Part shown: positions 17,122-24,287 of the stretch, one piece after another
Position numbering within the stretch: position 1 is the stretch's first letter
How the letters are laid out: each line of letters starts with the position of its first letter
Source: Corallococcus coralloides DSM 2259
GTDB lineage: Bacteria; Myxococcota; Myxococcia; Myxococcales; Myxococcaceae
Direction of reading: 5' to 3'
Assembly (NCBI RefSeq): GCF_000255295.1
Contig: NC_017030.1
Location: forward strand, 9,522,328-9,586,327
Length of the DNA stretch: 64,000 nt
Position numbers and translations under genes: made by a program
The notes under the pieces: model-generated
Databases searched by the model: none
Told to the model about the DNA's origin: nothing
What the model saw: only the letters and a program-made list of their open reading frames with translations

Positions 17122-17643
17122 TCACGTCGCGGGCGCGGAGCGCGTCCGGTGCTTCAGGATGAACTCACACACCTCGCGCGCGGCGCCGAAGCCCGCGGCG
17201 CGCTGGGCCACGTAGTGCACCTGCGCGCGCACCTCGTCCGGCGCTTCCGGCACGGTGGCGGAGAAGCCCACCGCGTTGAGCAGCGGCAGGTCCACGACCT
17301 CGTCACCCATGTAGCCGCAATTCTCGGCGGACACGTTGAGGATGCCGAGCAGCTTCTCGAAGTGCGCCACCTTGTCCTGGCTGCCGAAGTGCACGTGGCG
17401 CAAGCCCAGCGACTGCATGCGCATCTGCGCGGACAGGCTGTCGCCGCCGGAGATGGCGGCCACCTCGATGCCCACCTCCTGCAGGCGCTTGATGCCCATG
17501 CCGTCGCGCACGCTGTACATCTGCGTCCAGCCGGAGTTGGGCACCCAGAAGATGCGGCCGTCGGTGAGCGTGCCGTCGATGTCGAAGATCATCACCGACA
17601 GGCGCGCCACCCGCGCCTTGAGCGACTCCAGGTCCTGGTTCAT
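17122..17643 (-). CDS. kdsC: 3-deoxy-D-manno-octulosonate 8-phosphate phosphatase (HAD, KdsC type)
   Basis: The protein has 173 residues, close to E. coli KdsC in length after the N-terminus. HAD motif I is FDIDGTLTDG, motif II AISGGDS, then QDKV and motif III GYMGDEVVDLPLL. It removes phosphate from Kdo-8-P in LPS core synthesis. The missing cap domain is normal for KdsC tetramers. The ATG at 17643 starts 13 nt past the stop of the MXAN_5187-like gene. The other kds genes are not in the window. Confidence 0.92.
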   Translation of the reverse strand: MNQDLESLKARVARLSVMIFDIDGTLTDGRIFWVPNSGWTQMYSVRDGMGIKRLQEVGIEVAAISGGDSLSAQMRMQSLGLRHVHFGSQDKVAHFEKLLGILNVSAENCGYMGDEVVDLPLLNAVGFSATVPEAPDEVRAQVHYVAQRAAGFGAAREVCEFILKHRTRSAPAT

Positions 17644-17656
17644 GCCGTGCCTTCCG

Positions 17657-18763
17657 CTACTTGGGCACGGCCTTGAGCGAGGCCTTGCCGTCCTTGATGA
17701 CGACCTTGAACTCCACGGCCTTCGCGTTGTGCTGCTTGAGCAGCTCCGGCACCTGCTTGCGCAGCGTGGCCGCCACCGACTCGTAGGACAGCTTGGACGT
17801 GTCCTCCTGGCAGCGGCGCTTCGCGGTGACGTATGCGTCGTACACCGCGCGCAGCTTGTCGTCGGACATGCCGCCACCGGGGCCAGCCGCCGCGGGACGG
17901 GGCGCCGCCGCGGCGGCAGGAGCCGCCGGACGCGCGGGCTGCTGCGGAGCCGCCGCCGGAGCCTTCGTGGCCATGCCCGGAGGCACCGCCGCACGTCCCG
18001 CCGCCGGAGTTCCGCCCGGAGCCACCGACGGCGTCACGGAAGGCAGCTTCGACGTCCCCGCCGCCGGGGTCCCCATGGGCGCGATGGACGGCAACCCACT
18101 CATGGGCGAGACCGCCGGAACCGACTGCTTCGGCGGCACCAGCCCCGCGGGCGTGCCCCGGGGCGCGCCGGCCGGCTGCGCCGCGACAGGGGCCACCGCC
18201 GGACTGCCGCGGAAGGGCGTCCCGCCCCCGGCCTGCTGCTCCGCCTGGTACTCCGAGGCGAGCTTCGGCTCGTTGATGGGGCGGCGGCCGGTGAGCTCTT
18301 CAATCTCCTCGAAGTCCATGTCGTCGACTTCTTCGGGGATCTCCACCACGCCCTTCTGGCGGTCGCCCGTGGCACCGGCCTGCTTCGCCCCGGCGCGGCG
18401 GCGGGCCTTGGCCAGGTCGCGGCGGTAGGTGCCGGCCTCAATCTCCTGGAGCGTGCGCGTCCACAGCCGCTCGTAGGTGAGGAACTTGTTGTGGAGGCTC
18501 TGCACGCGGAACTTCACCGACGTGCTGCGGATGAAGGCCCCCTTGAGCTTCAGCATCCGCTTCTTCAGGTCTTCATGCGCGCGGATGGGCGCCTGACGCT
18601 CCATGCCCATGAAGTACTGCTCGTAGCTGTGGCGCAGCTCCGCGATGGCCGCCTCCAGCTCCTCACATTGCTGAAGGGCGGCTTCGCTGGAGGAACTGGC
18701 GTCCTGTTGCGCGGGCCGGGCACCACCTTTGGCGGCGGGCCGTGCGTTGTCGGGCGGCGGCAT
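17657..18763 (-). CDS. MXAN_5187-like protein of unknown function
   Basis: The protein has 368 residues. The N-terminal third is helical and charged (EAALQQCEELEAAIAELRHS, then KKRMLKLKGAFIRS to KFLTYERLWTRTLQEIEAGT). The middle (about 170-300) is disordered Pro/Ala/Gly-rich sequence. The last 65 residues (RAVYDAYVTAKRRCQEDTS through KAVEFKVVIKDGKASLKAVP) form a compact domain that I recall as conserved in the Myxococcus MXAN_5187 family. No function is known. It lies between lgt and kdsC with short gaps. Confidence 0.72.
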   Translation of the reverse strand: MPPPDNARPAAKGGARPAQQDASSSSEAALQQCEELEAAIAELRHSYEQYFMGMERQAPIRAHEDLKKRMLKLKGAFIRSTSVKFRVQSLHNKFLTYERLWTRTLQEIEAGTYRRDLAKARRRAGAKQAGATGDRQKGVVEIPEEVDDMDFEEIEELTGRRPINEPKLASEYQAEQQAGGGTPFRGSPAVAPVAAQPAGAPRGTPAGLVPPKQSVPAVSPMSGLPSIAPMGTPAAGTSKLPSVTPSVAPGGTPAAGRAAVPPGMATKAPAAAPQQPARPAAPAAAAAPRPAAAGPGGGMSDDKLRAVYDAYVTAKRRCQEDTSKLSYESVAATLRKQVPELLKQHNAKAVEFKVVIKDGKASLKAVPK

Positions 18764-18802
18764 GTTCCCGGAGTGTCCCCAACCCGGGCGCGGCTCGCAA
18801 CC

Positions 18803-20104
18803 TCAGGCCGCCGACGGTGTAGGCCCCAGGCCAGCGGCCTCACCCGCCGGTCGGTGGCGCGCCATCAGCAGTGCACCGAAGGTGAACATGCACAGGGAGA
18901 TGAACTGGCTGGTGGACACGTTGTACCAGGCCTCCAGGGGCACCGCCCCGGCCAGCCCCTGGGCCCCCAGCGACTCCAGCAGGCCGTGCAGGGTGCCGCG
19001 CTCCACGTCGCCCCGGAACAGCTCCACCGTGGTGCGCAGGCAGGCGTAGGCCATCAGCCACAGGGCGAAGATGTGCCCGTGGAAGCGGCGGAAGCGGCGC
19101 GCGTACAGGAGCGCCACGAAGAGCACCAGCTGCCCCACCGACTCGAAGAGCTGCGTGGGGTACACCGGCAGCGTGGTGCCGTGCTGGGCCACCCAGTCGG
19201 AGATGCGCACCGCGCCCGGCGCCCACTCGTGGAGCACCTGCCCGGTGGCCTCCACCACGAAGCGGCCATCCCCGGCCTGCGAGCCGTACGCCAGGCTGGA
19301 CGCACGCCCCAGCTGGCCGAACAGGTCCTGGGCCAGCCCGGAGCCCGGGAAGGTGACGCCCGTGTGCGAGTGGCTCCCGGCCATGTCGCCCCAGCAGCAC
19401 CCGGCGGAGAAGCAGCCCAGGCGCCCCAGGCACTGCCCCAGCGACACGGTGGGGATGCACACGTCCGCCAGCCGCAGGAAGTCCAGGTCGTGCCTGCGGG
19501 CGAAGAGGTACGCCGCCAGCCCCGCGCCAATGAGGCCGCCGTAGAACACCAGCCCGCCGCCCAGGGAGAAGACCTGCGTCCAGTCGCGCGCGTAGTCCTG
19601 CCAGTTCACCAGCACGAACAGCACCCGGCTGCCCACGAGCCCGCCCACCAGCACCCAGAACGCCAGATCCATCACCTGCTCGCGCTTCTGCGGCCCCTCC
19701 GTGTCCACCCAGCCCCGGCCCGGCACCAGCGTCACGCGGCGCCACTCGTCCTGCGCCAGGCGGGCCGCCACCGCCACCGCGGTGGTGAAGCCCAGGGCCA
19801 GGAGCAGACCGTAGGTGTGCAGCGGGATGCCCTCGCCCTTGCCTCCGGGGAACGCGTCCGCGGGCAGCGCGTACTTCAGGCCGAAGTACGCGAGGAAGCC
19901 GCCCGCCGCCGCGAACCCCACCGCGCGCCAGAGCTTGTCCTGGAGCGGCGCGGGTCCCTCCTTGCCCGTCTCCGCGTCCACCGGCCCCAGCGTGCCCTTC
20001 CAGCCGTTGACGGCGACGGAGGCCACCACCCCCACCGCGACGGCGTACAGCAGGAGCTGCATCCACAGCGTGGTGAAGGACAGGCGCAGCAGGACGGGGA
20101 GCAT
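18803..20104 (-). CDS. lgt: Phosphatidylglycerol:prolipoprotein diacylglyceryl transferase
   Basis: Lgt attaches diacylglycerol to the lipobox Cys of prolipoproteins in the inner membrane, before LspA. The protein has 433 residues, longer than usual (about 260-330), with several added N-terminal helices (VVASVAVNGWKGTLGPVDAE and beyond). The core is recognisable: GLLLALGFTTAVAVAARLAQ, GGLVFYGGLIGAGLA, LADVCIPTVSLGQCLGRLGC then FSAGCCWG, and PTQLFESVGQLVLF. The common GRIGNFxNGE signature is replaced by GRLGCFSAGCCWG, a variant known from related bacteria. The start at ATG 20104 has AGAGG upstream. Downstream of two lspA genes. Confidence 0.9.
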   Translation of the reverse strand: MLPVLLRLSFTTLWMQLLLYAVAVGVVASVAVNGWKGTLGPVDAETGKEGPAPLQDKLWRAVGFAAAGGFLAYFGLKYALPADAFPGGKGEGIPLHTYGLLLALGFTTAVAVAARLAQDEWRRVTLVPGRGWVDTEGPQKREQVMDLAFWVLVGGLVGSRVLFVLVNWQDYARDWTQVFSLGGGLVFYGGLIGAGLAAYLFARRHDLDFLRLADVCIPTVSLGQCLGRLGCFSAGCCWGDMAGSHSHTGVTFPGSGLAQDLFGQLGRASSLAYGSQAGDGRFVVEATGQVLHEWAPGAVRISDWVAQHGTTLPVYPTQLFESVGQLVLFVALLYARRFRRFHGHIFALWLMAYACLRTTVELFRGDVERGTLHGLLESLGAQGLAGAVPLEAWYNVSTSQFISLCMFTFGALLMARHRPAGEAAGLGPTPSAA

Positions 20105-20191
20105 GGGGGACCTCTGGCCCGGGAGGCCCGGACGAACGGCGGGGACAACCGGGACGGGCGGGAGGGACATTCCCGGCCCGCCGTCACGCCA

Positions 20192-20806
20192 CTACGAGGC
20201 CTTCGCGGGGGCGGAGGCCTCCGGCTTCTCCTTGCGCACGAAGGCATCCACCACGAGCATGCCCACGCCGATGCAGATGGCCATGTCCGCGACGTTGAAC
20301 GACGGCCAGGCGGCCTTGTCGTACCAATGGGCCTCCAGGAAATCGATGACGAAGGCCCGCGCCACGCGGTCGATGTAGTTGCCCAGCGCGCCGCCCAGCA
20401 CCAGCGGCAGCCCCCACAGCGCCCACACCTCCGCGGGGTCCGTGCCGGACAGCTTCCGGAAGTAGAAGACGATGAGCAGCACCGCGCCCAGGCTCACCAG
20501 GTGGAAGAGCGGGCCGCGCACGTGGGGCGGCAGGTCGCGGAACATGCCCCACGCGGCGCCCGGGTTCTCCGCGTAGCGCAGGCGGAAGAAGTTCTCCGCC
20601 ACCTCCACGTGCGTCTTCGGCTGGAAGTGCAGGCCGCGGCGGCCCGGCTCTTCCGCGGGCGAATAGAAGGCGCCCAGGCGCTGCGACAGGGTGGTGGCCC
20701 CGTCGAAGCGGGTGGTGAGGTCGCGCACGACCAGGTACTTCGTCCACTGGTCCAGCACGATGACGCCCAGCGTGAGGGCGAGGAGGATGGCGTATTTGCG
20801 CGGCAC
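20192..20806 (-). CDS. lspA: Lipoprotein signal peptidase (copy 1)
   Basis: LspA is an inner-membrane aspartyl peptidase that cuts before the lipidated Cys. The protein has 204 residues, GTG start at 20806. Features are DQWTKYLVV in helix 1, the NPGAAWGMF block, GGALGNYIDR with one catalytic Asp, and FNVADMAI with the second. A long insert between helix 1 and NPGAAWGMF (about 35 residues) is seen in both copies here. It follows the second lspA after 32 nt and precedes lgt. Confidence 0.93.
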   Translation of the reverse strand: MPRKYAILLALTLGVIVLDQWTKYLVVRDLTTRFDGATTLSQRLGAFYSPAEEPGRRGLHFQPKTHVEVAENFFRLRYAENPGAAWGMFRDLPPHVRGPLFHLVSLGAVLLIVFYFRKLSGTDPAEVWALWGLPLVLGGALGNYIDRVARAFVIDFLEAHWYDKAAWPSFNVADMAICIGVGMLVVDAFVRKEKPEASAPAKAS

Positions 20807-20838
20807 GGGGAGGGCTTATACCAGCCCGCCCCCGCGCG

Positions 20839-21465
20839 TCACGGTTGGGGGCTCGTGCCCTGGGGCAGCGGCTGCGCGGCCGAGGCCTCCGGACGCAGCG
20901 AGTCCAGCAGCATCAGCGCCACGCCCACGCAGATGGCCGCGTCCGCCACGTTGAACGTGGGCCAGCGCATGCCCGGCTGGTTGCGCCAGTGCCAGTCGAT
21001 GAAGTCGATGACGTAGCCCCGGATGAGCCGGTCCATGAAGTTGCCCAGCGCGCCGCCGGTGATGAGCGCCAGCGCCACGCGCACCAGCTTCTGCGACGGC
21101 TCCGTCTTCCGGTACAGCGTCAGGATGAACCCCAGCGCCACCAGGCTCACCACGTGGAAGAACGCCTTGCGCGCCGTCTCCGGCAGGTTGGAGAACATGC
21201 CCCACGCCGCGCCCGGGTTCTCCACGTAGCGGAAGTGCCAGTAGTCCTCGATGAAGCGGTACGGCCGCGTGTTCTTGCGGAACACGCCCTCCACCGGAGG
21301 GTCGTTGTCCAGGTTCTGTTCGCTCAGGAAGCCGGACACGCGCGACAGGCCGCTGCGCCCATCCAGCGCTTCCGTCAGCCGGGACACGGCCAGGTACTTG
21401 GTCACCTGATCCGCCGCCAGCACGGCGAGGACCACCACGAGGAGGAGACGGAAGGAGGCTTTCAT
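20839..21465 (-). CDS. lspA: Lipoprotein signal peptidase (copy 2)
   Basis: The protein has 208 residues and is a clear paralogue of the neighbouring gene: DQVTKYLAV, YVENPGAAWGMFSN, GGALGNFMDR and FNVADAAI carry the two catalytic Asp. The insert differs in sequence (SEQNLDNDPPVEGVF) and the C-terminus ends in a Pro/Gln tail. Both copies look active. Several lspA genes are known in myxobacteria, some linked to resistance to the LspA inhibitor myxovirescin (TA). It is the first gene of the lspA-lspA-lgt run. Confidence 0.93.
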   Translation of the reverse strand: MKASFRLLLVVVLAVLAADQVTKYLAVSRLTEALDGRSGLSRVSGFLSEQNLDNDPPVEGVFRKNTRPYRFIEDYWHFRYVENPGAAWGMFSNLPETARKAFFHVVSLVALGFILTLYRKTEPSQKLVRVALALITGGALGNFMDRLIRGYVIDFIDWHWRNQPGMRWPTFNVADAAICVGVALMLLDSLRPEASAAQPLPQGTSPQP

Positions 21466-21585
21466 GGGGTACCCGAACCTCTATCGTGCCCCCGGGAGCC
21501 CTGACAACCCGGACCCGGGCCGCAGGTCGCCGGCCCGCCTGCCCTCTCCCTCCCAGAGCCCGCCCGTTTCGGGCATGGTGCGCCC

Positions 21586-21960
21586 ATGGCGCCTGTTGAG
21601 CCCGACGTGAAACCTTCCGCTCCCGACATTGCCCCACCCGGAACCACCACGCCCCCGGCGGCGAAGCCATCGTTGATGGCGCGCTTCAAGACGCTGCTGG
21701 TGGACTACGGCCCGCTGGCCATCGCGGTGAACTACCTCATCTTCGGCCTGGTCATCGTGGGCTTCTGGGCGGCCATCCGGGCCGGCTTCCAGCCCCAGGG
21801 CACCGGCGCCCAGGCGGGTGCGTGGGGCGCGGCCTACCTCGCGTCGCAGGCGGTGAAGCCGCTGCGGCTGGCGGCGGTGTTCGTGCTGACGCCGCTCATC
21901 GCGCGCATCCCGCCGGTGGGGCGCTTCATCGCGAAGAACAAGCACAAGTGGAGCTTCTGA
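21586..21960 (+). CDS. DUF1279/FAM210-like membrane protein
   Basis: The protein has 124 residues. A Pro-rich N-terminal 30 residues is followed by RFKTLLVDYGPLAIAVNYLI and a membrane helix (FGLVIVGFWAAIRAGF). A second hydrophobic stretch (AAVFVLTPLIARI) and KNKHKWSF close the protein. The first block matches the DUF1279/FAM210 signature; the biochemical role is unknown. The gene sits alone between the lspA genes and the nuclease lipoprotein. Confidence 0.72.
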   Translation: MAPVEPDVKPSAPDIAPPGTTTPPAAKPSLMARFKTLLVDYGPLAIAVNYLIFGLVIVGFWAAIRAGFQPQGTGAQAGAWGAAYLASQAVKPLRLAAVFVLTPLIARIPPVGRFIAKNKHKWSF

Positions 21961-21967
21961 AACGGCG

Positions 21968-22004
21968 CGGGCCGGGCACCGGGGAGCTCCCGATGACCGG
22001 CCCG
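21968..22004. terminator. Bidirectional hairpin between convergent genes
   Basis: Outer arms CGGGCCG (21968-21974) and CGGCCCG (21998-22004) surround an inner GGGAGCTCCC palindrome. It lies between the stops of the DUF1279-like and nuclease genes and could end either transcript. No U-tract. Confidence 0.45.
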
Positions 22005-22024
22005 TGTTGCCTGCGGGGTGCCCG

Positions 22025-23245
22025 TTAGAAGTTGGGCGTGCGGAACGTCTTGATGACGCCCATGTGCTGCATGCTGGACGCGCCGCTGTCGGAGTTCAGC
22101 GCCGGGTAGATCTCCGAGATGGGCGTGTACACGCGGCTGTCGAGCACCAGGCCGTTGTTGAAGGTGCTGCTCCCGATGACGGTGGGCACCTGGTACTGGC
22201 GCAGGTCCAGGTCCACGAGCACGTGGTCATACGGCTTGCTGCGGCTGGCGTTGGTGCCGTCCTTGCCGTTCTTGTCCACCGGGTGCGGGCCCGCGGTGTC
22301 GACCACCTGCTTGAAGGTGGTGAGGCACGCCTCGGAGCGGCTGTCGGTGTTGAAGTCGCCGCCGATGGTCAGGTAGTCGCCGTTGGGAATCTTCCCCTTG
22401 ATGTAGCCCACGAGCTGGGTGGCTTCCGCGTTGCGGTTGCTGGCGCTGCTGGTGAGCAGGTGGACGCTGACGGCCCAGAGGTCGCGCGGCCCGGGGATGT
22501 CGATGCGGGCCCAGGCGAAGTCGCGGTTGGAGACCTTGGCGTCCGTCCACTCGCCCGACTCGATGATGGGGTAGCGGCTGATGATGCCGTTGGGGATCTG
22601 CGCGCCCGTCTCACGGTAGTAGTAGAAGCCCGGCCCGACGGCCTGGTCGACCATGGAGCGGATGTCCGCGGCGGAGTCCGACTTGTAGTTGAACTCCTGG
22701 ATCATCACGACGTCGGGCTTCACGCCCGCAATCAGCCGGATGCCGTGGCCCGGGTCGTAGTCCTGGCCGTTGCCGCTGGAGAGGTTGGCGGCCATCAGGC
22801 GGATCTGCGTGTAGCCACCGTCGGTATCCGTCTCGCCAATCGTGCCCGCGTCGCCGGAGCCACCGTCGGTCTCGGTGCCCGCGTCGGTCTCGGTGCCCGC
22901 GTCGGTCGTGGTGCCCGCATCCGTCGCGGAACCGGCATCCGTCGAAGTGCCCGCATCGGTGGTGGTGCCAGCGTCGTCCGTCGAGCCCGCGTCCACCGCC
23001 GTGCCGGCATCATCGGTGCCCGGGTCCACATCGGTTCCGGCATCCACGGTGGTGCCCGCATCGTCCGTGGGCTGTTCCTCGTTGGATCCGGCATCCTCGG
23101 TGGTGCCCGCGTCGGTGCGGGTCCCGGCATCGACGGTGGTCCCCGAGTCCGGAGGCGTGATGGGCTCTTCACCATCGCCGCAAGCGAGGGCCATGAAGCC
23201 CAATGCCACGAGGGGGCGGAGGAACGGGGAGAGCTTCATTGCCAT
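22025..23245 (-). CDS. Lipoprotein endonuclease/exonuclease/phosphatase-family protein with DAGT repeats
   Basis: The protein has 406 residues. Signal ends GFMALAC (Cys22). A linker of about 110 residues is built of DAG(T/S) units spaced by 2-4 residues. The EEP (DNase I-like) domain then follows: RLMAANLSSGNGQDY, VVMIQEFNY with the metal Glu, SRYPIIES, WARIDIPGPRDLWAVSVHL, IGGDFNTDSRSE and SKPYDHVLVD with the catalytic His. These are the residues expected for a phosphodiesterase or nuclease, so it probably acts at the cell surface, substrate unknown. Two ATGs (23245, 23239) are possible; the first is 6 nt from AGG. Confidence 0.82.
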   Translation of the reverse strand: MAMKLSPFLRPLVALGFMALACGDGEEPITPPDSGTTVDAGTRTDAGTTEDAGSNEEQPTDDAGTTVDAGTDVDPGTDDAGTAVDAGSTDDAGTTTDAGTSTDAGSATDAGTTTDAGTETDAGTETDGGSGDAGTIGETDTDGGYTQIRLMAANLSSGNGQDYDPGHGIRLIAGVKPDVVMIQEFNYKSDSAADIRSMVDQAVGPGFYYYRETGAQIPNGIISRYPIIESGEWTDAKVSNRDFAWARIDIPGPRDLWAVSVHLLTSSASNRNAEATQLVGYIKGKIPNGDYLTIGGDFNTDSRSEACLTTFKQVVDTAGPHPVDKNGKDGTNASRSKPYDHVLVDLDLRQYQVPTVIGSSTFNNGLVLDSRVYTPISEIYPALNSDSGASSMQHMGVIKTFRTPNF

Positions 23246-23485
23246 GCAGGGCCTGGATCCTTGCTTCCGAGGGTGTCGAGGGGGGTGACCCGTCGGCTTC
23301 GGCACGCCGACTGGCGCGTGATTATAGAAGTTTGCAAGAAGGCTGTCCCCTGACCGCCCGTGAGGATTGTGTCACCGCCTTTCAAGAATCCGAGAGTTTC
23401 AGCCTCTCGCAGCTGGGGAAGGCGTGGATTCAAAGAAAGACATCAGGGCGCCGGCTACGACGCAGCAGGACGTAAGGAGTCCAGG

Positions 23486-24244
23486 ATGTCATCACGGCAG
23501 CTCACGGTGCGGATCCACGGCGCACTGAACGACTTCGTCGCACCGGAGCGCCGGGGGCAGGCGTTCACGCACGTGCTGCAGGGCAGCCCTTCGGTGAAGG
23601 ACCTCATCGAGTCGCTGGGTCCGCCGCACCCGGAGGTGGACGTGGTGCTGGTGGACGGAGAGCCGGTGGGCTTCGCTCATCGCGCGGAGGAGGGCACAAG
23701 CATCGACGTGTATCCGGCGTCGGATCCATCCGCGCCGCAGGTGGCGCGAGTAGGCCCGCCCATCCCGGAGATGCCGCGCTTCATCCTGGACGTGGGCCTG
23801 GGGCGGCTGTCCGGCTTCCTGCGGATGCTCGGCTTCGACACGCTCTGGCGCAACGACTCCGCGGACGACCAGTTGGCGCGCCTGTCCCACGACGAAGAGC
23901 GGGTGCTGCTCACGCGGGACCTGGGCGTGCTGAAGCGCTCGGAGGTGGTGCTCGGCTACTTCCCGCGAGAAACGGATCCGGCACACCAGTTGGTGGAGGT
24001 GGTGCGGAGGTACGGCCTGACGTCGCGCATGCGGCCCTTCTCCCGCTGCATCGCCTGCAATGCGCCGCTGTCCACCGCGACGCCGGAAGAAGTGCAGGGC
24101 CGCGTCCCGGAAGGCGTGACCCAACGTCACAGCCGCTTCCAGCAGTGCCCCGGCTGCCAGCGTGTCTTCTGGCCCGGCACGCACCATGAACGCATGCAGA
24201 ACCTGGTGGAGACGCTGCGCAAGCTGGAGGCGGCCAATCCCTAG
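23486..24244 (+). CDS. Mut7-C RNase-domain protein with ubiquitin-like N-terminus
   Basis: The protein has 252 residues. The first 80 residues are a ThiS/MoaD/ubiquitin-like fold (RQLTVRIHGALNDF, SVKDLIESLG, VDVVLVDGEPVGF). Then comes a Mut7-C domain, PRFILDVGLGRLSGFLRMLGF, NDSADDQL, RVLLTRDLGVLKR, with Asp residues of a PIN-like RNase. A zinc ribbon (CIACN, CPGCQRVFWPGTH) closes it. This architecture is widespread and its biological substrate unknown. The ATG at 23486 has AAGGAG 6 nt upstream. It is convergent with ileS. Confidence 0.85.
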   Translation: MSSRQLTVRIHGALNDFVAPERRGQAFTHVLQGSPSVKDLIESLGPPHPEVDVVLVDGEPVGFAHRAEEGTSIDVYPASDPSAPQVARVGPPIPEMPRFILDVGLGRLSGFLRMLGFDTLWRNDSADDQLARLSHDEERVLLTRDLGVLKRSEVVLGYFPRETDPAHQLVEVVRRYGLTSRMRPFSRCIACNAPLSTATPEEVQGRVPEGVTQRHSRFQQCPGCQRVFWPGTHHERMQNLVETLRKLEAANP

Positions 24245-24287
24245 TCAGTCCCAATTCCTGCCGGAACCCAAGCCTTGAGCCCTGCTT

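Noticed and set aside
17336..21016. A stop-free frame of over 1200 codons on the plus strand opposite kdsC, lgt and lspA.
   Set aside because: It is antisense to well-supported genes and its composition is Arg/His/Gln/Ala-rich without motifs, as expected for the reverse of GC-rich codons.
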